From Desertimonas flava (GTDB lineage: Bacteria > Actinomycetota > Acidimicrobiia > Acidimicrobiales > Ilumatobacteraceae), in the NCBI RefSeq assembly GCF_003426815.1, contig NZ_QKYK01000007.1, positions 62,001 through 126,000 on the forward strand: 64,000 bases of DNA. Reading direction: 5' to 3'. Under the pieces are notes generated by a model that worked only from the letters and a program-made list of their open reading frames with translations, searched no databases and had not been told where the DNA came from. Below, piece after piece: positions 1 through 9,308 of the stretch. Every line of letters begins with the position of its first letter. Position 1 is the stretch's first letter. The translations under genes and the position numbers were made by a program.

Positions 1-434
1 AGGGGCGTGCCCTGACGCATCGTGTAATCGAGCTGCTGGAGTCCCATCTCGGGCCACTGACCGAGTGCTGGGTCCCGCCGTCGTCGGCCTACGTCGGCTT
101 CCGGTTCGAACGGTTGAGGTCGATGGCAATGGCCGCCAACTGGGGCTACCTGTGGATCACGAACCCAGCGGTGGAGCTGATGCGAAGTGACGGGCTGGAC
201 CCGCTGGAGGTCTTCCAGGAGGCGCGGCTGCCGACGGACCCCACCTGGAACGACGGCCTCAGCGTCTGGACGACGCGAGGACTTCGCGATCGGACCGCTC
301 GGCAGCGGAACCCACGCCCGGCCGGCCGGAAGTGCGGCGACCCAGCCTGCATGGGTGCTCACATCCCGCAGCCGACCGAGGAGTGCGAATACTGCGGTGG
401 AGCCCTCCAGGATGCCGACGACGACCGCTCGTGA
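1..434 (+). CDS. 3'-partial hypothetical protein with C-terminal zinc ribbon
   Basis: The reading frame is open from base 3 of the window to a stop at 432-434, so the start lies outside. An internal ATG at 114-126 is not needed as a start because coding continues upstream without a break. I do not recognise the family. The last 40 residues hold Cys/His pairs (CGDPACMGAH and CEYCGG) that look like a zinc-binding ribbon. The N-terminal visible part has a hydrophobic, Trp-rich stretch (NWGYLWITNPAVELM). It ends 240 bp before the next gene on the same strand. Function unknown. Confidence 0.55.
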   Translation, partial: GRALTHRVIELLESHLGPLTECWVPPSSAYVGFRFERLRSMAMAANWGYLWITNPAVELMRSDGLDPLEVFQEARLPTDPTWNDGLSVWTTRGLRDRTARQRNPRPAGRKCGDPACMGAHIPQPTEECEYCGGALQDADDDRS

Positions 435-675
435 CATCCGCTCAGACAGGGATCACGACATCAGACCGCTCGGTTGCTGACACGTGCCGTGTACCACCGG
501 TCACACTCTGCGACCTCGGCCGGACTCCCGGCCCGTGGTGAACGGGCCTGAGGGCAATCCCCGGAGCCGATGACGGCCGGCATGACGGCCGAGGGCCTCC
601 AGCCCGCCACCTCGACATCGATGACGAACTTCCTCACAGGCCCCATCACGATGTGCGACGGAGGAAGGTGCCGTC

Positions 676-1320
676 ATGCGAGTTGAGAAGTGGAAGCGAT
701 GGCTGAGGGAAATCGAGTTGGACGTAATCGCGCTGCATCACGATCGGGTGCTGTGGCGTACGCTCGACGCCGCACTGAGCCGTCGCGACGAGTCAGAGTT
801 CTTCCGCCGCCACTACATGCGGCTCTACGTGGCGTCGGCCGCGATGTGCGTACGCCGTCTGGTCTTCTCAGGCACCGACTCGAAGTCGATCTCGCTCGTG
901 CGCCTACTCCGCGAGCTTGCAGATGATCCCGGCCACCTCACTGCCGCCCGCCACCGCCAGCTGTTCGAGGATGTCGCGATGGGGCCCGACTACGGCGAGA
1001 AGCGCTTCGAGGCCGAATGGGGTGACGGCCACGGGCATCTCGCTGTCGACCGAGTCGAGTCGGATCTCGCGTCCCTCGAACGCCTGGCCGAGGCTGTAAA
1101 GCTGGTCGCCGACCGCACGATCGCTCACCTCGATCGACGCGGCATCGGCGACGAACGGCCCACGTTCGCCCAGCTCGACGCGGCCATCGACGAGATCGGC
1201 CGGATCTTCGTCAAGTACCACGAGCTCATCGACGGGTCATCGATCGTCCACTTGGAGCCAGTCGTGCAGGGCGACTGGAAGGCACCGTTCCGGGCGGCAG
1301 TCTTCGGTGCGGACGAGTGA
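676..1320 (+). CDS. HEPN/AbiU2-like protein, 214 aa
   Basis: A 214-residue, largely helical protein. A GGAGGAAGG ribosome binding site 8 bp upstream supports the ATG at 676. The C-terminal half contains VADRTIAHLDRRG, resembling the R..(x)..AH signature of HEPN and AbiU2-type proteins, where the Arg/His pair can form an RNase site. HEPN proteins often act as toxins or abortive-infection effectors. Here the Arg-His spacing (three residues) is shorter than the canonical Rx4-6H, so an active site is uncertain. It lies 81 bp upstream of pglW on the same strand, at the BREX edge. It could equally be a plain helical protein of unknown role. Confidence 0.5.
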   Translation: MRVEKWKRWLREIELDVIALHHDRVLWRTLDAALSRRDESEFFRRHYMRLYVASAAMCVRRLVFSGTDSKSISLVRLLRELADDPGHLTAARHRQLFEDVAMGPDYGEKRFEAEWGDGHGHLAVDRVESDLASLERLAEAVKLVADRTIAHLDRRGIGDERPTFAQLDAAIDEIGRIFVKYHELIDGSSIVHLEPVVQGDWKAPFRAAVFGADE

Positions 1321-1329
1321 CGGGCCGCG

Positions 1330-1361
1330 TTGACGGTTGCGCTGCCGATCCGCCCTACAGT
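1330..1361 (+). promoter_or_regulatory. candidate promoter of the BREX operon
   Basis: TTGACG at 1330-1335 and TACAGT at 1356-1361 resemble -35 and -10 boxes in the gap before pglW. The 20-base spacer is longer than the usual 16-19, which lowers confidence. A start near 1368 would leave a leader of about 34 bases with a GAGGGA ribosome binding site before the GTG at 1402. Confidence 0.35.
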
Positions 1362-1401
1362 GGCGTCGTCGTGAGCGGTCGAGAGCTGGTGGGCTGAGGG
1401 A

Positions 1402-4400
1402 GTGGAACCTCCGTTGTGGAGCGAAGGGGCGTCGCCGTGGCCGCACGAGCGCGAGGCGTTGGCGTTCGTTCGCACGCGACTGCCCGACTTCGAACCGTAT
1501 CGGGCGTGGTCCAACGTCGAGTTCATCGCCGAGGACGGCAGTGTCAACGAGGTCGACCTGCTGGCGATCACCCCACGTGGCTTCCTCCTCGTCGAGATCA
1601 AGTCGTTCCCCGGCGTGCTCACGGGCGACGGCCAACGTTGGCGTCACCGCTGGCCAGACGGGGGGGAACGATTCCTCGATCACCCGCTGATCCTGGCCAA
1701 CACGAAGGCGAAGCGGCTGAAGTCGCTGCTCTCCCGACAGCGGCCGTTCGCCAAGGAACGCGTCCCGTTCGTAACGGCGCTCGTGTTCCTGTCGTCGGCT
1801 GACCTCGAGTGCAACCTCCACAACGTCGGCCGGACGGGCGTCGCCGTGCGCGACGCCGACCCGGGCGCGCCGCCTCCTGTCGATCGGGGGTTTGGCGTCT
1901 TGCCTGGCATCATCCAGGCGCTCAAGGATCCGTCGGCCGCCGGGCTTCGGGCTGGCGCGATCAACAAGCCGATGTCCAAGCGGATCGCTGAGGCCATCGA
2001 GCAAGCCGGCATCAAGCCGGCGAATCGGGGGCGCACGGCGGGCGACTGGGAACTGCGCGATCTGCTCGACGAGGGGCCGGGTTGGCAGGACTTCGATGCC
2101 CGGCGTCCCAAGCTGGGCGCCACTCGCCGAGCGCGCGTCTACCTCGCTGGGGCAGCTACCACAGCGGACGAGGAGGCTCGGCTGCGCCGCGAGGCCGAGC
2201 GCGAGTTCAAGCTGCTCGAACAGCTCGATCATCAGCACATCGCCGGCGCGCGGGACTTCGTCCAGGCCGATCGCGGGCCCGCTGTGCTCTTCGACCGCGT
2301 CGAGGGCGAGCAGCGGCTCGACTTGTGGGCGCCCGAGCACGTGCGAAGTCTCCCCCTCGACGCGCGAGTCGCCCTGATCCGTCAGGTTGCCGAAGCGCTC
2401 GCCTACGCACACTCGCGACGGATCACGCATCGCTTGCTCACCGCCCGCAGCATCCTCGTCCGCCCCAGCGGCACGGCGTTCGACGAGCCGATGCTGCTCG
2501 TCGGCCATTGGCAGGCCGGCGCTCGCGAGCTGGCGACGCACCTCACGACCCACGACACGACCGCGACCGAGCTGGGTGGCGAGCTCGCCGAACGCCTGGT
2601 CAGCGACGAGCAGATCTATCTGGCCCCCGAGACGTTCACGGCCGATGACCCTGACCCGGTGGCGCTCGACGTCTTCTCACTCGGCTCGCTCGCCCACCTG
2701 CTCCTCACGGGCTCGCCTCCGGCCGCCGATGTCGCCGCGCGCGACGCGGCGCTCGCCGACCACGGCGGACTCGCCATCGACGCCGCGATCGACGGCCTGC
2801 CCGACGAGCTGCGCATGTTCGTCTCGGTCGCCACCGACCCCCAGCCCGCCAACCGCGCTCCCGTGAGCGAGCTGTTGTCGTTGCTCGACGACACGCTGGA
2901 GACGCTCACGGCGCCCGACGACGTCGAGGAAGTCGACGAGGACGACCGCGGCACCGACCCTGTCGCCGCCAACAAGGGCGACCGGCTCGAGGGCGGCTGG
3001 GAAGTCAAGCAGCGGCTGGGCTCCGGCTCGACCGCCGTCGCCCTGTTGTGTGAGCGGCCGGGGAGCACCGAGCCCGAGGTGCTCAAGGTCGCCAAGGACG
3101 AGGACTTCGCCGAGCGGCTCCGCGACGAGGCGCGAGCGCTCGAGCGCCTCCACCACCCTGGCATCGTGAAGGTTCACGCCGTCGAGCGCATCGGCGGCCG
3201 GACCACGCTGCGCATGGAGCCCGCCGGTGACCCCGACGGCGTCGCCGGCCTCACGCTCGCCGACCGCCTCAACGCTCAGGGCCGGATCGGTCTCGACCTC
3301 CTCGAGCGCTTCGGCGAGGACCTGCTCGACGCTGTCGACTACCTCGGCACGATGGGGGTCGCCCATCGCGACATCAAGCCCGACAACCTGGGCGTGCGGC
3401 CCCGGCGTGGCGATCGCAGTCTGCACCTCGTGCTGTTCGACTTCTCGCTGACCCAGACGCCCGACACCAGCATCGGCGCCGGCACGCGCGGCTATCTCGA
3501 CCCGTTTCTCGCCGAGCGGCCGGGCAAACGGTGGGATCCCGCCGCCGAGCGCTACGCAGCCGCGGTCACGCTGTACGAGATGGCCACCGGCACTCGCCCG
3601 CGCTGGGGTGACGGCCGCACCGATCCGCTCCAGCTCGCCGACGAGGTTCCCCACGTCGACCCCGAGCTCTTCGACCCGTCGGTGCGGGAGCGGCTCGTCG
3701 CCTTCTTCGAGCGTTCGCTGCACCGCAGACCCGGGCATCGATACGACACCGCCGGCGACATGCGCAAGGCGTGGCGGGCCGCCTTCGCCGACGCCGCTCG
3801 CGGCGTCACGTCCGCCGATGCGACCGGTGCCGACCCCGAAACGCTGGCCCACCTCACCGCTGCCGCGACACCGTCGACACCCGTCGCCGAGCTGGGCCTG
3901 TCGGGCATCGCACTCAGTGTTCTCGACCAGCGCGGCATCGGCACGGTCGACCAGCTCCTCTCCATGTCGGCACTCGACTGGAACCGGGCGACCGGCGTCG
4001 GACTTCGCGTGCGGCGCGAGGTGCTCGAGGTCACCGGCCTGCTCCGGAGTCACGTCGAGGTCGAGCCCGATGCGTCGGACGCCAACGCCAGCATCGACCG
4101 CATCGCCGGGACGCTTGTGCCCAAGCCGACCACACCCCAGGCCGTCGCCGACGGACCTCGCCTCACGTACCTGCTCGGGCTCGGCGCGCCCGATCAACTC
4201 GAACGTGACGCGTCCAGTTCGCCCTGGCCCAGCGCCGCCGAAGTACGAGCACTGTTCGAACTGGATCGCGAGGCCTTCGACGAACTGCTCCGTCGGGCGC
4301 GCGAGCGCTGGGCGCGAGAGAAGCTGCTCACGCCCGTGCGCAACGACATCGGCGCGCTGCTCGAACGCTCGGGCGGCGTGCTTCCCGGTGACGAGATCGC

Positions 4401-5700
4401 CGAAGCACTGCTGGCTCGCCGCGGGTCGACCGCCACCGGCGCCGACCGCCTGGCTCGGGCCCGTGCGGTCGTGCGGGCCGCCCTGGAGACGGAGTCCGAG
4501 CGCAAGCAGCGCTTCACGTGGCGCCGCCTCGGCGGTGGCTCGGTGGTCGTCGCCTTGCGAACCGACGAGCTCGTCGCCGAGGAGCTGGCCGACTACGCCG
4601 GGAGCCTCGGCGCACTTGCCGACCAGCTGGCCGCAAGCGAACCACTCCCCACGCCCACCGCCGTGCTCGACCGGCTCCGCGCCGTTCCCCCGCCGGCTGG
4701 CCTGGCCGCGCTTCCTGATGCCCGACTCGCCCGACTGGCGGGGGCCGCGTCGGCAACGGCCGCGGTGTCGAGCCGCTTCGAGATCTACACACGCGGGCTC
4801 GCCCCCGAACGGGCCCTGCGTCTCGCCCGGGCCGCGCTCCTGGGAGCCGGGACGCTCAGCGAGGACGAGGTCCGCTCTCGGGTGCGTACGCGTCTGCCCG
4901 AGGCAGCACCCCTTCCGCCGCGACCCGAGCTCGACCGACTGCTCCTCGACGTGCTCGGACTGGAATGGTTCGACGGCGGCGCGGCCGCCGGCGGTGCGAC
5001 GCTGCCGCCGGGCTATCGCATCCCACCGCCTTCGGCTGCGGTGGCGTCGACGGCGTTCGGCCACTCCGGTCTCCGGCACCGCACCGGAACCGTCGCCACC
5101 GCGCCCGACGAAGCCCGCGCTGCTGCCGAGGCGGCCGACGATCGCCTCGCCCGGCACGCCGAACACGGCGGCTACCTGGTGCTCACCGTCGCTCCGCGCC
5201 TACAACGGCGGGCGATCGAACAACTCGACCACTACGACCCCACCATCGTCGATCTCGACCGCTGGCTCGTCGACTCCCTTCGCGCCACGGCTGAGGCGAA
5301 ACGAGTGGGATGGGCGGCGGTCGACGCCGCCGACGCAGGTGGGCCCGACGGCCCACGATGGACCAATCTCACGCTGCTCGTGCGCGACGCTCTGGCGCCG
5401 TTGACCGACCAGCTGCTCGCCGAGCACGAGCACGTGCTCTTGACGCATCCGGGGCTGCTCGGACGCTACGACCAGCTCGGCGTGCTCGACGTGCTTCGCG
5501 AACGGCTGCGCCGACCGGCGGCGGAGCAGCGGCTGCGGACGATGTGGGTGCTCGTCGCCACGACCGACCCGGACGCGCCGCCCACCGTCGACGGCCGGGC
5601 CGTGCCGATCACCACGCTGGCTGAACACATGTCGCTGCCGACGCCGTGGCTGGAGAATCTGCATCGCACCGAGCCGGTCGGTGCCGGGGAGGGACGATGA
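1402..5700 (+). CDS. pglW: BREX type 2 serine/threonine kinase PglW
   Basis: This 1432-residue protein has the PglW architecture. A NERD nuclease-related domain lies at about residues 1-130 (EVDLLAITPRGFLLVEIKS). A first kinase-like domain at about 237-495 is degenerate: HRLL at about 343 replaces HRD and no DFG is seen, so it is probably a pseudokinase. A second kinase domain at about 532-790 looks active, with a Gly-rich loop (LGSGSTAV), the beta-3 Lys in EVLKVAK, HRDIKPDN at 655 and DFS at 680 in place of DFG. About 640 further residues follow, beginning with a helix-hairpin-like segment (GLSGIALSVLDQRGIG). In Streptomyces, PglW is part of the phage growth limitation system. The GTG start has GAGGGA upstream. 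The stop overlaps the start of pglX (ATGA). A run of seven G at 1660-1666 lies inside the NERD domain. Confidence 0.93.
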   Translation: MEPPLWSEGASPWPHEREALAFVRTRLPDFEPYRAWSNVEFIAEDGSVNEVDLLAITPRGFLLVEIKSFPGVLTGDGQRWRHRWPDGGERFLDHPLILANTKAKRLKSLLSRQRPFAKERVPFVTALVFLSSADLECNLHNVGRTGVAVRDADPGAPPPVDRGFGVLPGIIQALKDPSAAGLRAGAINKPMSKRIAEAIEQAGIKPANRGRTAGDWELRDLLDEGPGWQDFDARRPKLGATRRARVYLAGAATTADEEARLRREAEREFKLLEQLDHQHIAGARDFVQADRGPAVLFDRVEGEQRLDLWAPEHVRSLPLDARVALIRQVAEALAYAHSRRITHRLLTARSILVRPSGTAFDEPMLLVGHWQAGARELATHLTTHDTTATELGGELAERLVSDEQIYLAPETFTADDPDPVALDVFSLGSLAHLLLTGSPPAADVAARDAALADHGGLAIDAAIDGLPDELRMFVSVATDPQPANRAPVSELLSLLDDTLETLTAPDDVEEVDEDDRGTDPVAANKGDRLEGGWEVKQRLGSGSTAVALLCERPGSTEPEVLKVAKDEDFAERLRDEARALERLHHPGIVKVHAVERIGGRTTLRMEPAGDPDGVAGLTLADRLNAQGRIGLDLLERFGEDLLDAVDYLGTMGVAHRDIKPDNLGVRPRRGDRSLHLVLFDFSLTQTPDTSIGAGTRGYLDPFLAERPGKRWDPAAERYAAAVTLYEMATGTRPRWGDGRTDPLQLADEVPHVDPELFDPSVRERLVAFFERSLHRRPGHRYDTAGDMRKAWRAAFADAARGVTSADATGADPETLAHLTAAATPSTPVAELGLSGIALSVLDQRGIGTVDQLLSMSALDWNRATGVGLRVRREVLEVTGLLRSHVEVEPDASDANASIDRIAGTLVPKPTTPQAVADGPRLTYLLGLGAPDQLERDASSSPWPSAAEVRALFELDREAFDELLRRARERWAREKLLTPVRNDIGALLERSGGVLPGDEIAEALLARRGSTATGADRLARARAVVRAALETESERKQRFTWRRLGGGSVVVALRTDELVAEELADYAGSLGALADQLAASEPLPTPTAVLDRLRAVPPPAGLAALPDARLARLAGAASATAAVSSRFEIYTRGLAPERALRLARAALLGAGTLSEDEVRSRVRTRLPEAAPLPPRPELDRLLLDVLGLEWFDGGAAAGGATLPPGYRIPPPSAAVASTAFGHSGLRHRTGTVATAPDEARAAAEAADDRLARHAEHGGYLVLTVAPRLQRRAIEQLDHYDPTIVDLDRWLVDSLRATAEAKRVGWAAVDAADAGGPDGPRWTNLTLLVRDALAPLTDQLLAEHEHVLLTHPGLLGRYDQLGVLDVLRERLRRPAAEQRLRTMWVLVATTDPDAPPTVDGRAVPITTLAEHMSLPTPWLENLHRTEPVGAGEGR

Positions 5701-8700
5701 TCGACAGTGGCCGCCTGCTCGCCGACACGCGATCGCTCGTGCGAGCGCTCGTCGACGACCTGCGCACCAACGCTGACGCCGAAACGGTCAAGGAGGAGTA
5801 CGCCGCGGCGAAGGCCGCCGGTCGCACGGCACTCCCGCAGCCACAGTGGGCCGAGGGGCTCTACGCCCAGGTCGCCGTGTCGTGGGTGCTCGGCGTCGTG
5901 TTCGTGCGCTTCTGCGAGGACAACGGACTCGTCGCCGACGCCCTGATCTCCGGTCCTGGCAACCGCCGCCAGCTCGCCCGCGATCAGCGGGCGGCCTACC
6001 TCCATGATCACCCGGCGCAGGACGACCGCGACTGGCTGCGTCACGTGTTCAGCCACTACCGCGAACTGCCGGCGACGGGCGACGTGTTCGGCGATCACAA
6101 CCCGCTGTGGCTCCTCGAGCCATCTGCCGACGGCGCCCGCGAACTGCTCGGCCTGTTCCAACGCATCGATCCCGACACCGGTGAGATCACCCACGACTTC
6201 ACCGACCCTGCGTGGTCGACCCGCTTCCTCGGCGACCTCTACCAGGACCTCTCCGACCACGCCAAGAAGCAGTTCGCCCTGCTCCAGACGCCCGAGTTCG
6301 TGGAGGAGTTCATCCTCGACCGCACCCTCGAACCGGCCATCGCCACCTTCGGTCTCGCCGACACGACCCTGATCGACCCCACCTGCGGCTCGGGCCACTT
6401 CCTCCTCGGCGCCTTCCACCGCCTCGTCGCCAGGTGGGCCGACGCCGAACCGTCCACCAACCCACGCGAGCGCGTGCGCCGTGCACTCGCCGCCGTCGCC
6501 GGCGTCGACGTCAACCCCTTCGCCGTGGCCATCGCCCGCTTCCGTCTCCTCGTCGCCGCCATGAAAGCCGCTGGCGACCAGCGTCTCAGGGACGCGCCGA
6601 CCTACCCCCTCAACGTCGCCGTCGGCGACTCCCTCCTCCACGGCGCCACCACCGGTGAACTCGATGTCCACAACGAGATCTCTGCCGCTCGCCACGGCTA
6701 CGCCACCGAAGACCTCGAACTGGCGAGCGATCTGCTCTCGCAGGAGTACGCGGCGGTCGTCGGCAACCCGCCCTACATCGTCGCCCAGGACCCGGCGCTC
6801 AACCAGCTCTACCGCACCCGCTACAAGTCGTGCCGCGGCAAGTACTCGCTCGGCATCCCGTTCACCGAGCGCTTCTGGCAGCTCGCTCGCTCGTCACCCA
6901 CAGATCGCGAACGGGCCGGCTACATCGGCCTGATCACGACCAACGCGTTCATGAAGCGCGAGTCGGGCAAGAACCTCATCGAGAAGTGGCTGCCCCAGCA
7001 TGACCTCACCCACATGATCGACACGAGCGGCGCCTACATCCCAGGCCACGGCACGCCGACGGTCATTCTCTTCGGCCGCAGTCGATCGCCCGTGAGCGCT
7101 GACATCCGTGCGGTCCTCGGCATTCGCGGCGAGCCGTCCACGCCAGCCGAACCGGCCAAAGGATTGGTGTGGACGAGCATCACCGAGCAGCTCGACCAAA
7201 CCGGGAGCCAGACCGAGTTCGTCAGCGTCGTCGACATGGAACGCCAACGTCTCCACCACCACCCCTGGAGCATCGGCGGCGGCGGCGCTGCCGAATTGAA
7301 GGAGCGGCTGGATGGGGCTGGTGCCGCGAAGCTCGGAACCCGTGCTGACAGTATCGGCATCACCTCGTTTACTTTGGAAGACGATGCGTTTCTGCTCGAC
7401 GCACGAGGTGCCGCCAGAGATGGCGTGAGCCCGACCCGCCCCATGGTCGAAGGTGAGCGAATTCGTGACTGGGGTCTCGGAGCCTGCGCGCTAGCTACTT
7501 TCCCGTACGACGCAGACTTGCGGCCAATCGGTGACGCTCTTGCTCCTCCGACGGCTAGGCACCTCTGGCCTCGAAAGACTTTGCTCGAGAACAACAAGAT
7601 GTTCGGTGGCGTCACCAAGGTCGACTCTGGTCTGCACTGGACCGAGTTCGGCCGGTTGACCACCGGAAAGTTGCGCACGCCGTTGTCGATTGCGTTTGCG
7701 TTTGTGGCGACGCACAACCACTTTGTGCTCGATCGTGGCGGGAAGGTGTTCAACCGTTCGGCGCCGGTGATCAAGCTGCCCGAGGGGGCGTCGGAGGCGG
7801 CGCACCTCGAGCTGCTCGGCGTGCTCAACAGTTCGACGGCCTGCTTCTGGATGAAGCAGGTCTTCCATAACAAGGGCAGCACGGTCGATACACAGGGCGC
7901 ACGACAGACGACTGACGCATTCGAGAACTTCTACGAGTTCGACGGCACCAAACTGCAAGCTTTTCCACTCCCACGGTCGCTTCCACTCCACACGGCCGCG
8001 GCACTCGATCACGACGCCCAGAAGCTGAGCGCAGCCAGTCCGGCGACGGTCGCACGCGATGAGGTGCCGACGCCCGCCCGGCTGGCGGACGCCGGCGAGC
8101 AGTACCACCACACGCTCGCTCGAATGATCGGGTTGCAGGAGCAGCTCGATTGGGAGGTGTACCGGCTCTACGGGCTCGTCGACGACGACCTCACGTTGCC
8201 CGGTGGTGAGCCTCCGCTGGCGCTCGGCGAGCGGGCCTTTGAGATCGTGTTGGCCCGCAAGGTGGCTGCGGGCGAGGAGTCGACGACGTGGTTCGCCCGC
8301 CACCGCTCGACGCCGATCACCGAGCTTCCTGCCCACTGGTCGCCGGAGTACCGGGCGCTCGTCGAGCGTCGCATCGCGGTGATCGAGTCGAACCCCGAGA
8401 TCGCCCTGATCGAGCGGCCGGAGTACAAGCGGCGGTGGAACACGGTGCCGTGGGAGGAGCAGCAGGCCGCGGCGCTCAAGGACTGGCTGCTCGACCGGTT
8501 GGAGTCGGCCGAGTACTGGTCGTCGGGGCAGGTGCTCTCGACGGCGCAGCTCGCCGACCGGGTGCGCAGTGACGGCGACTTCATGACCGTGGCCCGGTTG
8601 TTTGCGGGCCGTGACGACGTCGACGTCGGGCCGCTCGTCGCCGAGCTCGTCAAGGCCGAGGCGGTTCCATATCTCGCTGCGTTGCGCCACACCGAGTCGG

Positions 8701-9215
8701 GGTTGCGAAAGCGGGCCGAATGGGAACACACCTGGGCGTTGCAGCGACGCGAGGACGCCGGCGAGGACGTCGGTGACATCCCGGTGCCGCCGAAGTACAC
8801 CAAGGCGGACTTCACGGGCGTGGCGTGGACTCATCGCGGCAAGCTCGACGTGCCCAAGGAGCGCTTCGTGTCGTATCCCGGTGCCGAGCGCACCAACGAC
8901 CCGTCGCTTGTCGTCGGCTGGGCGGGCTGGGATCACCTGCAGCGTGCTCGCGCCTTGGCGACGCACTACCTCGCGGCCAAGGGTGCCGGCCGCGACGCCG
9001 AGCAGCTCACGCCGTTGCTCGCCGGCCTGGCCGAGCTGGTGCCCTGGCTGCTCCAGTGGTACGACGAGCCGAACGCCGACCCAGCCCTCGACCGCCCCGG
9101 CAGCCAGATCAAGGCCCTCGTCGACAGCGAGCTGCGCACGCTCCAGCTCACCGCGACCGATCTCCTGGCGTGGCGTCCGGCCGCTCCTGCTCGCGGCCGG
9201 CGCCGGTCGACATGA
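5697..9215 (+). CDS. pglX: BREX type 2 adenine methylase-like protein PglX
   Basis: A 1172-residue protein starting at the ATG that overlaps the pglW stop; GGGGAGGG lies 4 bp upstream. The SAM-binding motif DPTCGSGHF is at about residue 226 and the N6-adenine methylase motif NPPY at about 356 (EYAAVVGNPPYIV). The long C-terminal part is typical of BREX and type IIG-like methylases. In BREX, PglX provides the methylation that marks self DNA; in BREX-2 it is also linked to attack on phage DNA. The gene is intact. The N-terminal stretch RSLVRALVDDLRTNADAETV is well kept in BREX-2 PglX proteins as I recall them. The next gene is 93 bp away, the only real gap inside the operon. Confidence 0.93.
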   Translation: MIDSGRLLADTRSLVRALVDDLRTNADAETVKEEYAAAKAAGRTALPQPQWAEGLYAQVAVSWVLGVVFVRFCEDNGLVADALISGPGNRRQLARDQRAAYLHDHPAQDDRDWLRHVFSHYRELPATGDVFGDHNPLWLLEPSADGARELLGLFQRIDPDTGEITHDFTDPAWSTRFLGDLYQDLSDHAKKQFALLQTPEFVEEFILDRTLEPAIATFGLADTTLIDPTCGSGHFLLGAFHRLVARWADAEPSTNPRERVRRALAAVAGVDVNPFAVAIARFRLLVAAMKAAGDQRLRDAPTYPLNVAVGDSLLHGATTGELDVHNEISAARHGYATEDLELASDLLSQEYAAVVGNPPYIVAQDPALNQLYRTRYKSCRGKYSLGIPFTERFWQLARSSPTDRERAGYIGLITTNAFMKRESGKNLIEKWLPQHDLTHMIDTSGAYIPGHGTPTVILFGRSRSPVSADIRAVLGIRGEPSTPAEPAKGLVWTSITEQLDQTGSQTEFVSVVDMERQRLHHHPWSIGGGGAAELKERLDGAGAAKLGTRADSIGITSFTLEDDAFLLDARGAARDGVSPTRPMVEGERIRDWGLGACALATFPYDADLRPIGDALAPPTARHLWPRKTLLENNKMFGGVTKVDSGLHWTEFGRLTTGKLRTPLSIAFAFVATHNHFVLDRGGKVFNRSAPVIKLPEGASEAAHLELLGVLNSSTACFWMKQVFHNKGSTVDTQGARQTTDAFENFYEFDGTKLQAFPLPRSLPLHTAAALDHDAQKLSAASPATVARDEVPTPARLADAGEQYHHTLARMIGLQEQLDWEVYRLYGLVDDDLTLPGGEPPLALGERAFEIVLARKVAAGEESTTWFARHRSTPITELPAHWSPEYRALVERRIAVIESNPEIALIERPEYKRRWNTVPWEEQQAAALKDWLLDRLESAEYWSSGQVLSTAQLADRVRSDGDFMTVARLFAGRDDVDVGPLVAELVKAEAVPYLAALRHTESGLRKRAEWEHTWALQRREDAGEDVGDIPVPPKYTKADFTGVAWTHRGKLDVPKERFVSYPGAERTNDPSLVVGWAGWDHLQRARALATHYLAAKGAGRDAEQLTPLLAGLAELVPWLLQWYDEPNADPALDRPGSQIKALVDSELRTLQLTATDLLAWRPAAPARGRRRST

Positions 9216-9251
9216 TGCGCTCTCGGCTCCAAGCGGGCCAGCACGCCGAGT

Positions 9252-9280
9252 TGACAGTACTTATCCCGGGAGAGATAAGA
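9252..9280 (+). promoter_or_regulatory. internal promoter with overlapping palindrome upstream of accessory ATPase
   Basis: TTGACA at 9252-9257 is a consensus -35 box. With a 17-base spacer it is followed by GATAAG at 9275-9280. The spacer and -10 contain inverted copies CTTATC (9261-9266) and GATAAG (9275-9280), a likely operator. This lies in the only sizeable gap of the BREX operon, so the ATPase and pglYZ-brxD-brxHI may be expressed separately from pglWX. Confidence 0.5.
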
Positions 9281-9308
9281 CGCATAAGCCGCAGTAAGGT
9301 CCGTTGAG

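Noticed and set aside
2677-5166. 829-residue minus-strand open frame inside pglW
   Set aside because: A GC-bias shadow of a clear kinase gene; no recognisable domains on the minus strand.
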